Assembly: GCA_029212415.1 (NCBI GenBank)
Contig: JARGOF010000003.1
Coordinates: forward strand, 186,229 to 250,228
DNA: 64,000 bases
Origin: Rhizobiaceae bacterium
GTDB lineage: Bacteria > Pseudomonadota > Alphaproteobacteria > Rhizobiales > Rhizobiaceae
Reading direction: 5' to 3'
Position 1 is the first letter of the stretch. Every line of letters begins with the position of its first letter. Both the position numbers and the translations under genes were made by a program. Positions 18,927-28,195 of the stretch are shown here, piece after piece. The notes under the pieces are model-generated. The model was not told where the DNA came from. It did no database searches and worked only from the letters and a program-made list of their open reading frames with translations.

Positions 18927-19355
18927 GATGACCCAAACATTGGAATGAAATTTTTATCTCTAACATAAATGATTTGCAGGATACATTTTTGAGGTGAGGG
19001 TGGTTGCATTTTTACATTCACGCAAAAATAACTGATGAACTGACGTGAATACTCCAGTCTGACTGTTCAGGCACGGTGGTGACCGTTTTGCCACTTCTGC
19101 GCAATTGCCATCTCGTTTAGATCGATCCTGCCGTTCATGCGGAAGAGTGTTTTTGCGCGTGGTGCGGCGGCGATTTTGGAGAAAGATCATCTGACACGAT
19201 TGTCTCAACTTAAGCGCAATACCCAACTAACCTGTGAATGGTTCTTGTTTATCTGTGCCGTTTGAACCGGGGTTGACCTGACCGAAATATGTCATCGTAC
19301 CAGGTGAAGGGCTTTCGGGCAGGGATTGCGACACCAGATATTACCAAGGTGAAAA
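18927..19355. other. Intergenic region between divergent genes, no gene seen
   Basis: 429 bp between the start of the GT8 gene and the start of the FecR-domain gene, with A+T-rich parts on the GT8 side. It presumably holds both promoters. The open frames inside it show no ribosome site or family motif. Confidence 0.5.
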
Positions 19356-20021
19356 ATGACGATGGAAAAGCCGATTTCAGACATATTGCGCAATATCCCC
19401 ATTCGCGGCGTCGCCAATCGCAGAGACGTTTTGGCGTTGCTGGCTGGCGCTGCGGCGGCTCTTCTGCCCGTGGCGCGACCGGCGAGCGCTGCTGAGGCGA
19501 TCGGCACTGTGACCACCCTTCGCGGCAGCGCAACAGCCCTGCGCAAAGCCGACCTGCTTGACCTCAGCATCGGTGCAGACCTGATGCTCAAGGACCTTGT
19601 CAAAACCGCTGAAAGCAGTTCGACCACTTTGCTGTTTGGTGATCACACGTCCATCCGGCTTGGTGACCGCACCGAGTTGATGATTGACAGCTTTCTGCTC
19701 AACACGCAGGGCTCCTTCGATCTCATGCAGGGTGCCATGGTGTTCGAGCGTCCCGAGGATGCGCCAAAAACCCCGGTCACCATCAAGACAGTGTTCGGCC
19801 AACTCGGCGTACGCGGTACACGCTTTTTTGCCGGCCCGAGCGCAGGCGTCTTTGGCGTTTTTGTGGAACGGGGCTTGCTGGAGGTTTCTGCTGCGGGTGT
19901 CGAACGCAGGCTTCAGGCAGGCGAGGGTATTGATATTCCGGAGCCTGGATCCGCGCCAGGCCAAGTCACGCGATGGGCGCCGGATAGAATACGCCAAGCC
20001 TTTGCAAGTGTCGGTCTTTGA
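19356..20021 (+). CDS. Exported FecR-domain protein
   Basis: A 221-aa protein with a FecR beta-helix-like domain. The N-terminus has NRR followed by a hydrophobic run (DVLALLAGAAAALLPVA) ending in ASAAEA, which looks like a Tat-type or Sec signal cut near residue 46. TVTTLRGSATALR, LLFGDHTSIRLGDRTELMID and TVFGQLGVRGTRFF are FecR-domain elements. In alphaproteobacteria such periplasmic proteins are often encoded beside CHASE2 adenylate cyclases, and one lies 1 kb away here. A role as a periplasmic sensor partner is an inference. Confidence 0.85.
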   Translation: MTMEKPISDILRNIPIRGVANRRDVLALLAGAAAALLPVARPASAAEAIGTVTTLRGSATALRKADLLDLSIGADLMLKDLVKTAESSSTTLLFGDHTSIRLGDRTELMIDSFLLNTQGSFDLMQGAMVFERPEDAPKTPVTIKTVFGQLGVRGTRFFAGPSAGVFGVFVERGLLEVSAAGVERRLQAGEGIDIPEPGSAPGQVTRWAPDRIRQAFASVGL

Positions 20022-20030
20022 AAACGTTGG

Positions 20031-20072
20031 AGCGGCTCACGACCAAATATAATTTTTGGGTCGTGAGCCGCT
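20031..20072. terminator. Bidirectional hairpin between convergent genes
   Basis: A perfect 14-bp stem (20031-20044 with 20059-20072) around an A+T-rich 14-nt loop, located 9 bp after the FecR stop and about 50 bp from the stop of the convergent outer-membrane gene. Position and symmetry suit termination from both sides, although flanking T-runs are weak. Confidence 0.7.
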
Positions 20073-20122
20073 GCAAATCTGTCGTGCCAATCCATTGCCT
20101 GCCCGATCAAGGGCAATGCGGT

Positions 20123-20842
20123 TTAAAAGTGGAGGTTTAGACCGACATTGACACTGTGAATGTCCACATCTGCCGCCAAAGCATAAATCCCGTCTGCAGG
20201 CGTATCGGCAAACCAGGTATGAGAACCATAGTCTGTATAAAGATACTCGGTCTTTATGCTAATTTTGTCGGTGAGTTTGCGTTCCACGCCAGCACCGACC
20301 ACCCAGCCAGTCAGGGTTGCGCTTTGATCAGGAAGACCGGGCGATGTCATGGAAACGCTGGCATGAGCCCAGGCAAAGCCACCCGTACCGTAAAACAGGT
20401 TCGGACCCGCTATATAGCCGGCACGCGCTCTCACAGTGCCGTACCAATCTATTTCATTTGAAATCACCGGGTCGGTAATGCCGGGTGCGTAGGGATCGGT
20501 GATCGTATCAGACAAATCACCATAGCTGACCGTCGCCTCAAGCCCGATAAGGAACATCGGGTTGACCTCAAGATTAACCCCGCCCTGAAGGCCGCCAAAA
20601 GCACCCTTGGGGCTGGAATCGTAATCGGAATCGCTGAGGTTGTTGTCCGTGATGATGGTCTGCAGCCTGCTGCCGATTGCCGTCGATGTGTTTTCGCCCC
20701 AGGCGTAGCCACCATGCGCGCCGACATAAAAACCACCCCAATCACTCACAGGCTCGTTCGACAGCACCTCATCAGCTGAAGCCGATACCGAACCAGCAAG
20801 AATGGATACAAGAAGCAGCAGTGATGTGTTGCGCATTGTCAT
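20123..20842 (-). CDS. Outer-membrane beta-barrel protein (Omp25/Omp31-like)
   Basis: A 239-aa protein with a signal peptide (NTSLLLLVSILAGSVSASA, cut near residue 24) and an 8-stranded barrel typical of rhizobial and Brucella Omp25/31 porin-like proteins. DWGGFYVGAHGGYAWG opens strand 1, FGGLQGGVNLEV and LIGLEATVSYG follow, VRARAGYIAGPNLFYGTGGFAWA lies in the middle, LTGWVVGAGVERKLTDKISIKTEYLYTDYG near the C-terminus, and the chain ends in VNVGLNLHF with the terminal Phe used by the Bam machinery. Likely structural or adhesive at the surface rather than a large pore. Confidence 0.92.
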   Translation of the reverse strand: MTMRNTSLLLLVSILAGSVSASADEVLSNEPVSDWGGFYVGAHGGYAWGENTSTAIGSRLQTIITDNNLSDSDYDSSPKGAFGGLQGGVNLEVNPMFLIGLEATVSYGDLSDTITDPYAPGITDPVISNEIDWYGTVRARAGYIAGPNLFYGTGGFAWAHASVSMTSPGLPDQSATLTGWVVGAGVERKLTDKISIKTEYLYTDYGSHTWFADTPADGIYALAADVDIHSVNVGLNLHF

Positions 20843-20879
20843 ATGAATCGATTCCTTATGAATGTTTGAATCATCAATG

Positions 20880-21080
20880 ACGTGCTTGTAGTATTGTGTC
20901 CATCTTTTTCAGAAATTTGTCAGTTTTTTATTCTTTTTCAAAAAAATAAATGCCTCAAAAACTGCCGAAATCAAATAAGAGTCGGATAAAAATATCTTTT
21001 ACGCAAATGAAATAATATAAGTATTTACTGCAAAAAAGAGAATATTTAAAATATTTTGAGCATTTTTTTAAATTTCTTGC
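20880..21080. other. Strongly A+T-rich upstream region
   Basis: The 240 bp between the outer-membrane gene (start 20842) and the cyclase stop (21083) is far richer in A+T than its surroundings; one 60-bp stretch (21001-21060) has only 12 G or C by direct count. It includes the palindrome AATATTT-A-AAATATT at 21041-21055. It is the only place for the promoter and leader of the outer-membrane gene. Confidence 0.6.
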
Positions 21081-21082
21081 AT

Positions 21083-22951
21083 TCAAGGCTTTGTTGTAAA
21101 GGCATGCATCATGCCTATACCTCTGATCTCGATTGCACCCAGATCCACAAGGTCGACATTTTTTATATAAGAACTGGCCTTTTCTCCAATCAGGATCGAC
21201 GTGCCCATGCGCTTGTTTGCATCCTGCAGGCGCGAGGCGATATTGATGGCCGATCCAAAGGCCGTGTAGTCGACCTTGCCCGAAGCCCCGACATCTCCCA
21301 GTACGACATTGCCGGTTTCGATGCCGATGCGGGTGCGTCCCAGATCATAGGGCGCGACGGTGGGCAAGTGTCTGAAATTCTCCGTAAATTCCAAAATGTC
21401 CTGGGCGCAGGCGAGTGCTGCCTGAGCATGATTTTCCAGATCAACGGGTGCATTGAAGAGGGCATGAATACCATCACCAATTGTTCTGTCCACCATACCG
21501 CCGCGCGTAATGATAATGCCGGTCAGACCTTCGAAATATCCGTCAAGCAGGCCGATCAGTTCGCTCGGATTGATGGTTTCTGCTGTGGTTGAAAAGCCCT
21601 CGATATCGGTAAACAACGAGGTGGCCTCGCGCTGTTCACCCTTGAGTTTCAATAGGTCCGGTTCAGCCACCAATTGCGCTACAACCTTGGCCGGAAGCCT
21701 CTGTTCAAAACGGTTTCTGATCACGGCCTCTGCTCTCCTGACGGCTGAGAACTGAAAGGCACTGCCCGCCATGGCGCCGATGACCAAAGTCAGCGCGGGT
21801 AGGAAGGGGTCAACGATCATATTCAGTCGGTGATAGGCGATGGCACAGAATGAAAACCACAAAAAGAGGCCGGCCATGGTTATGCCGAATGCCGCCAGGG
21901 GGCGCACTGTCACGGCGATGAATGAAAGGCTGATGCCAAAAGCCACTGCTGTCAATAGTGAGAAGGCACCGCTCCAATGGGCAAGGATTGGTGCTGAGCC
22001 CAACAGCAGATTGGCTGCAACATCCGCATGGATCTGAACGGAAGGCCTCAATGGATCATTGGAAACCGGGCGCAATCCGCCCAGTTCCGGTGCGCTTGAG
22101 CCAAGAAAGACGATCTTGCCGGATAATTGCTCAGGTTCGACCTGCCCGTTGAGGATGTCCAAAGCGGCGATGGTGCGCCTTTCCATCTGCTCAAGGGTGG
22201 AAAATCTTGCATGCATGCCCGCAGCGCCGTCCAATCGCGCCATCAGTCCACCCACACGCAGTTGCGGCGGGTTGCCAATCAGGAAAATGCCCCCGGTATT
22301 CTGCGCCAGACGGACGGCGTCGAGCCCCAATGATGGATAGGCTCGGTTGTCGACCAAAACGAATGCCGGCACAGAGCGCACCCTTGCGTCGAAATCTCCG
22401 GCCAGAGACATGGCCGAAAGTCCCGCTGCAGCCTCCACAAAGCCAGCGCATGATGTCTCCGCGCCCACTGAACTCCAGATCGCCGGTATCTGGGCCTTGC
22501 TGTCGATTGCGACGGGGCTGTGCACCGGTGGTGCTCCCGATAGGCTGCCGGAAAGCAGGAAGCCCATTGTCAGGCGTGCGTCGGCAATGGACTGGACGAG
22601 CTCGGTCGTTCCGGCCTGTGCATTGTCACAGGGCTCTCCCAGAACCAGATCGAGAGCAATCACGGATGCGCCAAGCCGTGTGATTTCGCCGATCAATTCG
22701 GCAAGGCGTTGCCGTGAAAGGTTCCGCCCCCCAAAAGAGTCCAGATTCTCTGCGGTGATATCCACCACCGCCACACGGTCTGTTTCAGGCGGTGCCGAAA
22801 GATTGGAAATGAAGTCGATGGCCGGCTGTCTGATGCCCTGCGTCAGGCTCGCGGGTACCAACCAGACGAGAACTGCAACGCAGCCGGCAACCAGTGCGCC
22901 CAGAATGCCTGACCAGAGTTCCCGTTTTCCTTTTGGACGTTGCCGTTTCAA
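21083..22951 (-). CDS. CHASE2-domain class III nucleotide cyclase
   Basis: A 622-aa membrane protein: an N-terminal transmembrane helix (about 14-37), a periplasmic CHASE2 sensor domain (about 40-330), three transmembrane helices (about 335-410) and a class III cyclase domain (about 440-600). Metal-binding aspartates lie in SLFTDIEGFS and TIGDGIHALF. The residues that normally set adenine specificity differ: the usual Lys is Arg (MVDRTIGDG), and the usual Asp is Ser (TAFGSAINIASRL). Product could be cAMP, but relaxed or altered specificity is possible. Likely partner: the FecR protein at 19356. Confidence 0.9.
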   Translation of the reverse strand: MKRQRPKGKRELWSGILGALVAGCVAVLVWLVPASLTQGIRQPAIDFISNLSAPPETDRVAVVDITAENLDSFGGRNLSRQRLAELIGEITRLGASVIALDLVLGEPCDNAQAGTTELVQSIADARLTMGFLLSGSLSGAPPVHSPVAIDSKAQIPAIWSSVGAETSCAGFVEAAAGLSAMSLAGDFDARVRSVPAFVLVDNRAYPSLGLDAVRLAQNTGGIFLIGNPPQLRVGGLMARLDGAAGMHARFSTLEQMERRTIAALDILNGQVEPEQLSGKIVFLGSSAPELGGLRPVSNDPLRPSVQIHADVAANLLLGSAPILAHWSGAFSLLTAVAFGISLSFIAVTVRPLAAFGITMAGLFLWFSFCAIAYHRLNMIVDPFLPALTLVIGAMAGSAFQFSAVRRAEAVIRNRFEQRLPAKVVAQLVAEPDLLKLKGEQREATSLFTDIEGFSTTAETINPSELIGLLDGYFEGLTGIIITRGGMVDRTIGDGIHALFNAPVDLENHAQAALACAQDILEFTENFRHLPTVAPYDLGRTRIGIETGNVVLGDVGASGKVDYTAFGSAINIASRLQDANKRMGTSILIGEKASSYIKNVDLVDLGAIEIRGIGMMHAFTTKP

Positions 22952-23197
22952 GTGGTTTCCGTTCGCTTGATGTGCAGTTGTTTGCGATGCCGGTCATTGG
23001 CTGTCTATTCTATCATAAAATCAGTGCCGGGCAGCATCGACGATCGGCTTTCATCCAAATTCTACAGCGGGATGCGAGGGGCAGCCAGAGGTTCCTGCCG
23101 ATGCCAATTGACTATGATCAAAGAACCGATGCGCAAAAGTTGCTTTATGATGGCGTGGTGACAGCACACTGTGATCAGACATGGAGATATTGACCTC

Positions 23198-25045
23198 GTG
23201 AACAAGAAAAACCAATTGATCATCGCCTATCTGATCATGGCATTTATCATCATGATGGTTTTCCAGATCTCGGGTGGCGGACAAACTGTTGCGCAGATTC
23301 CCTACAGCCAGTTTCGCACCTATCTGGAGCAGGGTGATATTGCGCGGGTCACGGTGAGCGATACGCGGATTGAAGGTGAATTCACGCAGACGATTGATGG
23401 AAAACGTCTTTTCCGAACCATGCGGGTGGGTGATGATATCGCCAAGGAACTGGATGCGGCAGGCGTCGAATATTCCGGCTTGCCGGAAACAAGCTGGCTG
23501 GCCAGTCTGATATCTTCGATCTTTCCAATCGCCCTGTTCCTCGGGGTCTGGTTCTTCCTGTTCCGCGGGCTTGCAAACCGCCAGGGCATGGGGGGGATGA
23601 TGAATATCGGACGCTCCAAGGCCAAGGTCTATATGGAGACCGAAACGGGCGTCACCTTCGATGATGTTGCCGGTGTTGATCAGGCCAAACTGGAATTGCA
23701 GGAAGTTGTTTCCTTTCTGCGCGACAAGGAGAAATACGAGGTTCTCGGTGCCCATGTTCCCAAGGGAATATTGCTGGTCGGGCCGCCCGGCACCGGCAAA
23801 ACCCTTTTGGCGCGCGCCGTGGCTGGGGAAGCCGGGGTTCCCTTTTTCTCCATATCAGGGTCCGAGTTCGTCGAAATGTTCGTCGGTGTGGGCGCTGCGC
23901 GGGTGCGCGATCTGTTTGAACAGGCGCGAAAATCGGTTCCCTGCATCATTTTCATTGATGAACTGGACGCGCTGGGCCGGGCGCGGGCGTCAGTTGGCGG
24001 CCTGGGTGGCGGCCATGATGAAAAAGAGCAGACACTCAACCAGTTGCTGGCCGAGCTTGATGGTTTCGACCCACGTGTCGGCATTGTTCTTCTGGCAGCG
24101 ACAAACCGGCCCGAAATTCTGGATCCGGCACTGATGCGTGCCGGTCGGTTCGATCGGCAGATCGTGGTGGATCGCCCGGACCGGATCGGGCGGGTTGCGA
24201 TTCTCAAAGTGCATCTGAAAAAAATCAAGACGATCGAGGGAATTGATCCCGAAGAGATTGCCGGTCTTACACCGGGCTTCACGGGCGCGGATCTCGCCAA
24301 TCTTGTCAATGAGGCTGCCATTCTGGCCACCAGACGCGGTGCAACAAGCGTCACGCTGGATGATTTCACCAATGCCGTCGAACGCATTATTGCCGGCTCG
24401 GAGCGCAAGAGTCGGCTGCTCAACCCGCAGGAACGCCGCCGTGTTGCCTATCATGAGATGGGCCATGCGCTGGCGGCAGCAACGATGCCGGGCAGTGATC
24501 CGGTTCACAAGGTTTCCATCATTCCAAGATCAATCGGAGCGCTGGGTTATACGTTGCAAACGCCGACTGAGGATCGGTTCCTGATCACGACGGACGAATT
24601 GAAAAACCGCATGGTGGTGCTCTTGGCAGGCCGAGCGGCGGAAGAGGTGATCTTCAAAACGGTATCGACGGGAGCCGCTGACGATCTGGCAAAAGTGACG
24701 GATATCGCTCGCCAGATTGTGACCAGATTTGGCATGTCAGACAGTATCGGGCAGGCTGTGCTTGAGGAACAACGCTCAAGCTATCTCGGTGATGAAATGT
24801 TGAATATCAAGCAGAAAGACTATTCTGAAGCGACAGCCCGCGAAGTCGATCTCGCTGTCAGGAAATTGATTGCAGATGCCTACAAACGTGCCCTGCAGAC
24901 GATTGAATTGCGTCGAGCAGACCTTGAGTCCGGTGTGGCGCTGCTGCTGGAAAAGGAAACCATTACACCCAAGGACTTTCCACCGCTGTTGCCCTCGGGG
25001 AAAGAAGGGGATACCGAAAGACTGGCGAGTTCAGTTCCGTCCTGA
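23198..25045 (+). CDS. ftsH: FtsH-family ATP-dependent zinc metalloprotease
   Basis: About 615 aa, anchored in the inner membrane by helices at about residues 6-24 and 100-120 that flank a short periplasmic domain. AAA module: Walker A GPPGTGKT near residue 195, Walker [10 protein letters not shown], second region of homology [19 protein letters not shown]. Protease site HEMGH near 419, against the usual HEAGH. I take GTG 23198 (GGAG upstream) rather than GTG 23171. The context (cardiolipin synthase, EEP hydrolase, PEP synthase) is not the housekeeping tilS-ftsH-folP setting, so this is probably an accessory FtsH. Confidence 0.92.
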   Translation: MNKKNQLIIAYLIMAFIIMMVFQISGGGQTVAQIPYSQFRTYLEQGDIARVTVSDTRIEGEFTQTIDGKRLFRTMRVGDDIAKELDAAGVEYSGLPETSWLASLISSIFPIALFLGVWFFLFRGLANRQGMGGMMNIGRSKAKVYMETETGVTFDDVAGVDQAKLELQEVVSFLRDKEKYEVLGAHVPKGILLVGPPGTGKTLLARAVAGEAGVPFFSISGSEFVEMFVGVGAARVRDLFEQARKSVPCIIFIDELDALGRARASVGGLGGGHDEKEQTLNQLLAELDGFDPRVGIVLLAATNRPEILDPALMRAGRFDRQIVVDRPDRIGRVAILKVHLKKIKTIEGIDPEEIAGLTPGFTGADLANLVNEAAILATRRGATSVTLDDFTNAVERIIAGSERKSRLLNPQERRRVAYHEMGHALAAATMPGSDPVHKVSIIPRSIGALGYTLQTPTEDRFLITTDELKNRMVVLLAGRAAEEVIFKTVSTGAADDLAKVTDIARQIVTRFGMSDSIGQAVLEEQRSSYLGDEMLNIKQKDYSEATAREVDLAVRKLIADAYKRALQTIELRRADLESGVALLLEKETITPKDFPPLLPSGKEGDTERLASSVPS

Positions 25046-25122
25046 CAGCTGACAGTTGTTTTGATTGCAGCAAGCGGCACATGTTTCGGCTATGGTTGAT
25101 TTTTCACACGAGGCAAACCGCA

Positions 25123-26532
25123 ATGACCTTTGGCATTGTCATTATTCTGCACATACTCGTGGCTTCTGCGGTGACAGGCCATGTGCTTCTGAAAAAGAGC
25201 AACGTGCGTGCTGCCATTGGATGGATTGGTCTGGTCTGGTTTTCACCCTATTTCGGCGCCATCATCTACGCTGTGTTCGGCATAAACCGAATTGCCAGAC
25301 GTGCATCCCGGATCAGGCGAAATCCGGAGCCCAATCCAGACGTCGTGAAGTTTTTTCGACTTGAGGCAAATGAACTGGACGAGGAGGTCCGCACGCTTGC
25401 GGGGGTTGGCACGCAGGCAACGGGACTTCCGCTCACCCATGGCAACAGCATTTCCATGCTGCGCAGTGGTGACCAGGCCTATCCGGAAATGCTTGAGGCA
25501 ATTGCCAATGCAAACACCAGCATCGCTCTGGCAACCTATATCTTCCGACGTGATTCTGTTGGCCGTGCATTTGTCGACGCGCTGATTGCGGCAAAGGCCC
25601 GCGGCGTGGAGGTTCGGGTTCTGGTTGATGGCATCGGCAGCGGTTATTTCTTCTCGCCGGTCGTGCGGCACTTGCGCGGTGCCGGGGTCCCGGTGATCAA
25701 ATTCATGCATGACTGGCGACCATGGCGCATGTCATTCATCAATTTGCGCAACCACAAGAAGCTTCTTGTTGTCGATGGTGTCACGGGATTTGCCGGTGGT
25801 CTGAATTTTGGCGTCGAGAATACGCGAATCTGGTCGCGTAAACGGGCCGTCATGGATGCCCACTTTCGATTGGTGGGGCCGGTCGTCAGCCAGTTGATGA
25901 TCAGCTTTGCAGAAGATTGGCTTTTTGCAACAGGTGAAGCGCTGGAAGGCAGCGTCTGGTGGCCTGAGATCAAACAGTCAGGCACAGTGGTGGCGCGCGG
26001 TGTCAGTTCCGGCCCGGATGAGGATGCCGGCAGTATCGAAACGATCCTTGCGGCTGCACTCAGTCAGGCAAAACACCAAATCCGCATCGTCACGCCGTAT
26101 TTTCTTCCCGATGAACAATTACAATTTGCCATTGTGCAGGCCGGGTTGCGCGGTGTGCAGATTGACCTGGTGATTCCGGAGCGTTCGGACCATGTTTTGC
26201 TTGATTGGGCCATGGGCGCACACCTTGGGTTTTTTCCCATGGACTGCATGTCCTGTTATAAAACACCCAAACCCTTTGATCACTCGAAGCTGGTCACTGT
26301 GGATGAAAAATGGTGTGCTGTAGGCAGCCCCAATTGGGATGTCCGAAGTCTGCGACTCAATTTCGAGTTTCTGGTTGAATGTTATGATGAGGCAACAGTG
26401 AAAACGATCAATGCGCTTATTCAGGAAAAAATCGAGCGAGGCCATTTGTTAAAGACCGATGACCTTGCTTTTCGCCCCTTGGTCCTGCGTTTGCGTGACG
26501 CCTGTGCGCGCCTGCTCTTGCCATATTTGTGA
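25123..26532 (+). CDS. Cardiolipin synthase / phospholipase D family protein
   Basis: About 469 aa. Two N-terminal transmembrane segments (IVIILHILVASAVTGHVLL and AAIGWIGLVWFSPYFGAIIY) precede two phospholipase D domains with HKD motifs, HKKLLVVD near residue 220 and HSKLVTVD near 387. This is the bacterial ClsA-type plan: condensation of two phosphatidylglycerols to cardiolipin at the inner membrane. I chose ATG 25123 for its GAGG site; an in-frame ATG at 25081 is the alternative. The EEP gene follows after 11 bp, so the two are probably one operon downstream of ftsH. Confidence 0.87.
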   Translation: MTFGIVIILHILVASAVTGHVLLKKSNVRAAIGWIGLVWFSPYFGAIIYAVFGINRIARRASRIRRNPEPNPDVVKFFRLEANELDEEVRTLAGVGTQATGLPLTHGNSISMLRSGDQAYPEMLEAIANANTSIALATYIFRRDSVGRAFVDALIAAKARGVEVRVLVDGIGSGYFFSPVVRHLRGAGVPVIKFMHDWRPWRMSFINLRNHKKLLVVDGVTGFAGGLNFGVENTRIWSRKRAVMDAHFRLVGPVVSQLMISFAEDWLFATGEALEGSVWWPEIKQSGTVVARGVSSGPDEDAGSIETILAAALSQAKHQIRIVTPYFLPDEQLQFAIVQAGLRGVQIDLVIPERSDHVLLDWAMGAHLGFFPMDCMSCYKTPKPFDHSKLVTVDEKWCAVGSPNWDVRSLRLNFEFLVECYDEATVKTINALIQEKIERGHLLKTDDLAFRPLVLRLRDACARLLLPYL

Positions 26533-26543
26533 GGGGTTGATCG

Positions 26544-27254
26544 ATGCGGAAACTCGTTGACAGATTAAAAGGCATGGCCAGTTCAGAGGCCACACCTCAT
26601 GTCGTAGGCTCAAAAAGAAAATTGCGTGTCATAAGCTGGAACCTGTTGCATCGTTCTGGTGCGCTGGTGAGTGATATTTCCGCGCTTATAGAGCAGGAAA
26701 ATCCGGATTTGGTCCTCATGCAGGAAGTGACCGAGATCATCCAGCCGTTGTCGGACCTTGTTGGCGGGCGCTATTATGAGCAATCCTGGCCAGGGCGACG
26801 CCATGGATTGGCAGCCTGGAGCCGATCGGATCTGGTCCATCCCAAACCACTGCAACTTCCCGAATCGAAGTTGCCGGGCAAGTTTCCCACCCGGTTTGCA
26901 CAGCTTCTGGAGATTGGTGATCTGTCCATTGCCAATGTTCATTTGTCGCACGGCCAATTGCTCAATCGTCGCCAATTGCGGCTGATCGCCCGTTCGACCG
27001 AAGGTCCGACAGCGATTATCGGTGATTACAATTTGCTCGGCCCGGCAGCGCTGCGTGAATTCAAGGATGTCGGCCCAAGGGAGACAACGCACCACGCGCA
27101 GGAAATCATGCCGTTTCGCCTGGATCGATGCATGGTGCGCGAGTTGCATTGCGTCGCGGCACGCACTTTGCTCAAAGGTCCCTCTGACCACCGCCCGATT
27201 TTGCTTGAATTTGATCATCCGCTCGACAAGGCCGAAGCATCTGTTGCTGATTGA
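26544..27254 (+). CDS. Endonuclease/exonuclease/phosphatase family hydrolase
   Basis: A 236-aa EEP-fold protein. The conserved metal and catalytic motifs occur in order: ISWNLLHRSG, LMQEVTE (metal Glu), NVHLSHGQ, GDYNLLGP and the C-terminal SDHRPILLEF (catalytic Asp-His). No signal peptide. The family covers DNases, sphingomyelinase-like and phosphoinositide phosphatases; the small size and the pairing with cardiolipin synthase recall phospholipase-like EEP genes next to cls, but a nuclease is equally possible. Confidence 0.85.
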   Translation: MRKLVDRLKGMASSEATPHVVGSKRKLRVISWNLLHRSGALVSDISALIEQENPDLVLMQEVTEIIQPLSDLVGGRYYEQSWPGRRHGLAAWSRSDLVHPKPLQLPESKLPGKFPTRFAQLLEIGDLSIANVHLSHGQLLNRRQLRLIARSTEGPTAIIGDYNLLGPAALREFKDVGPRETTHHAQEIMPFRLDRCMVRELHCVAARTLLKGPSDHRPILLEFDHPLDKAEASVAD

Positions 27255-27435
27255 TCAGGCCGCGATCGGATAGACTGCGAGCATCGTGTTCCCAATCTGA
27301 GAGCATTGACCGATGTCAATGTGCAATCGCGGTTTTCATGGTCTGCTGCCTTTTCATCAGGCAGTGAGCATGGATGGCTGCTCTTACCCTCATCACAGGG
27401 TTCACAGACCATCTCATGGGAAAGGCGCATGCGCT

Positions 27436-28113
27436 ATGAGCAATCTGTTTTCGGACCGGGCCGACGCAGGCCGCCAATTGGCAGCGGCCCTGCCGGACCT
27501 GGACGCAGCGTCGACTGTCGTCATCGCTCTTCCTCGCGGCGGTGTTCCGGTCGCTGCGGAAATCTGTAGCGCACGTCACCTGGAGATGGATCTGGTGTTT
27601 GTGCGAAAGATAGGAGCGCCGGGCCACAGCGAGTTGGCGATTGGCGCCATCGTCGATGGCGATGATCCACAGGTGGTGATCAATAGCGAGATCGCCGGGG
27701 AGTTGGGGGTGAGCATTGCCGAGGTCCAGCAGCTTGGAATGGACAAATTACCCGAGATAGAACGTCGCAAAAGTCTGTACCTGGCAGGTCGGCCATCCGT
27801 TCCCGTGGCCGGCAAAACGCTGCTGATGGTCGATGATGGTGCTGCCACGGGCGCAAGCATGTCAGTCGCAATTCAGGCCTACAGGCATCGGGGTGCAAGC
27901 CGCATCATTGTAGCGCTGCCTGTTTCACCTCCCGATACATTGAAACGACTTGAAAATGAAGCGGACGAATGCCTCTGCCTCTATACGCCGAGCCCATTTT
28001 ACGCGGTCGGTGCCTATTATGCCGACTTTGCGCAAATCACCGACAGTGAAGTTGCCGACATCATGCGGGCGCTGCCTGTCACGCAATCACAAAATGCCAG
28101 CTCCGGGAATTGA
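27436..28113 (+). CDS. Phosphoribosyltransferase-fold protein
   Basis: About 225 aa, type I PRTase fold. The ALPRGGVPVAAEI segment near the N-terminus and the PRPP-binding loop LLMVDDGAATGASM (about residues 133-146) are the family signatures; VRKIGAPGHSELAIGAI and FYAVGAYYADF match the COG1926 group of predicted phosphoribosyltransferases. The ATG at 27436 removes about 41 residues of unlikely upstream sequence. It lies just before the PEP synthase gene. Substrate unknown. Confidence 0.85.
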   Translation: MSNLFSDRADAGRQLAAALPDLDAASTVVIALPRGGVPVAAEICSARHLEMDLVFVRKIGAPGHSELAIGAIVDGDDPQVVINSEIAGELGVSIAEVQQLGMDKLPEIERRKSLYLAGRPSVPVAGKTLLMVDDGAATGASMSVAIQAYRHRGASRIIVALPVSPPDTLKRLENEADECLCLYTPSPFYAVGAYYADFAQITDSEVADIMRALPVTQSQNASSGN

Positions 28114-28195
28114 AAATTCTGCATGGTTTTGACCGGATATCAGTTCGGCAGAATACAAGCAGGCAAAGCCCCGCTGGCAAGGAAAGGCTGTAACG

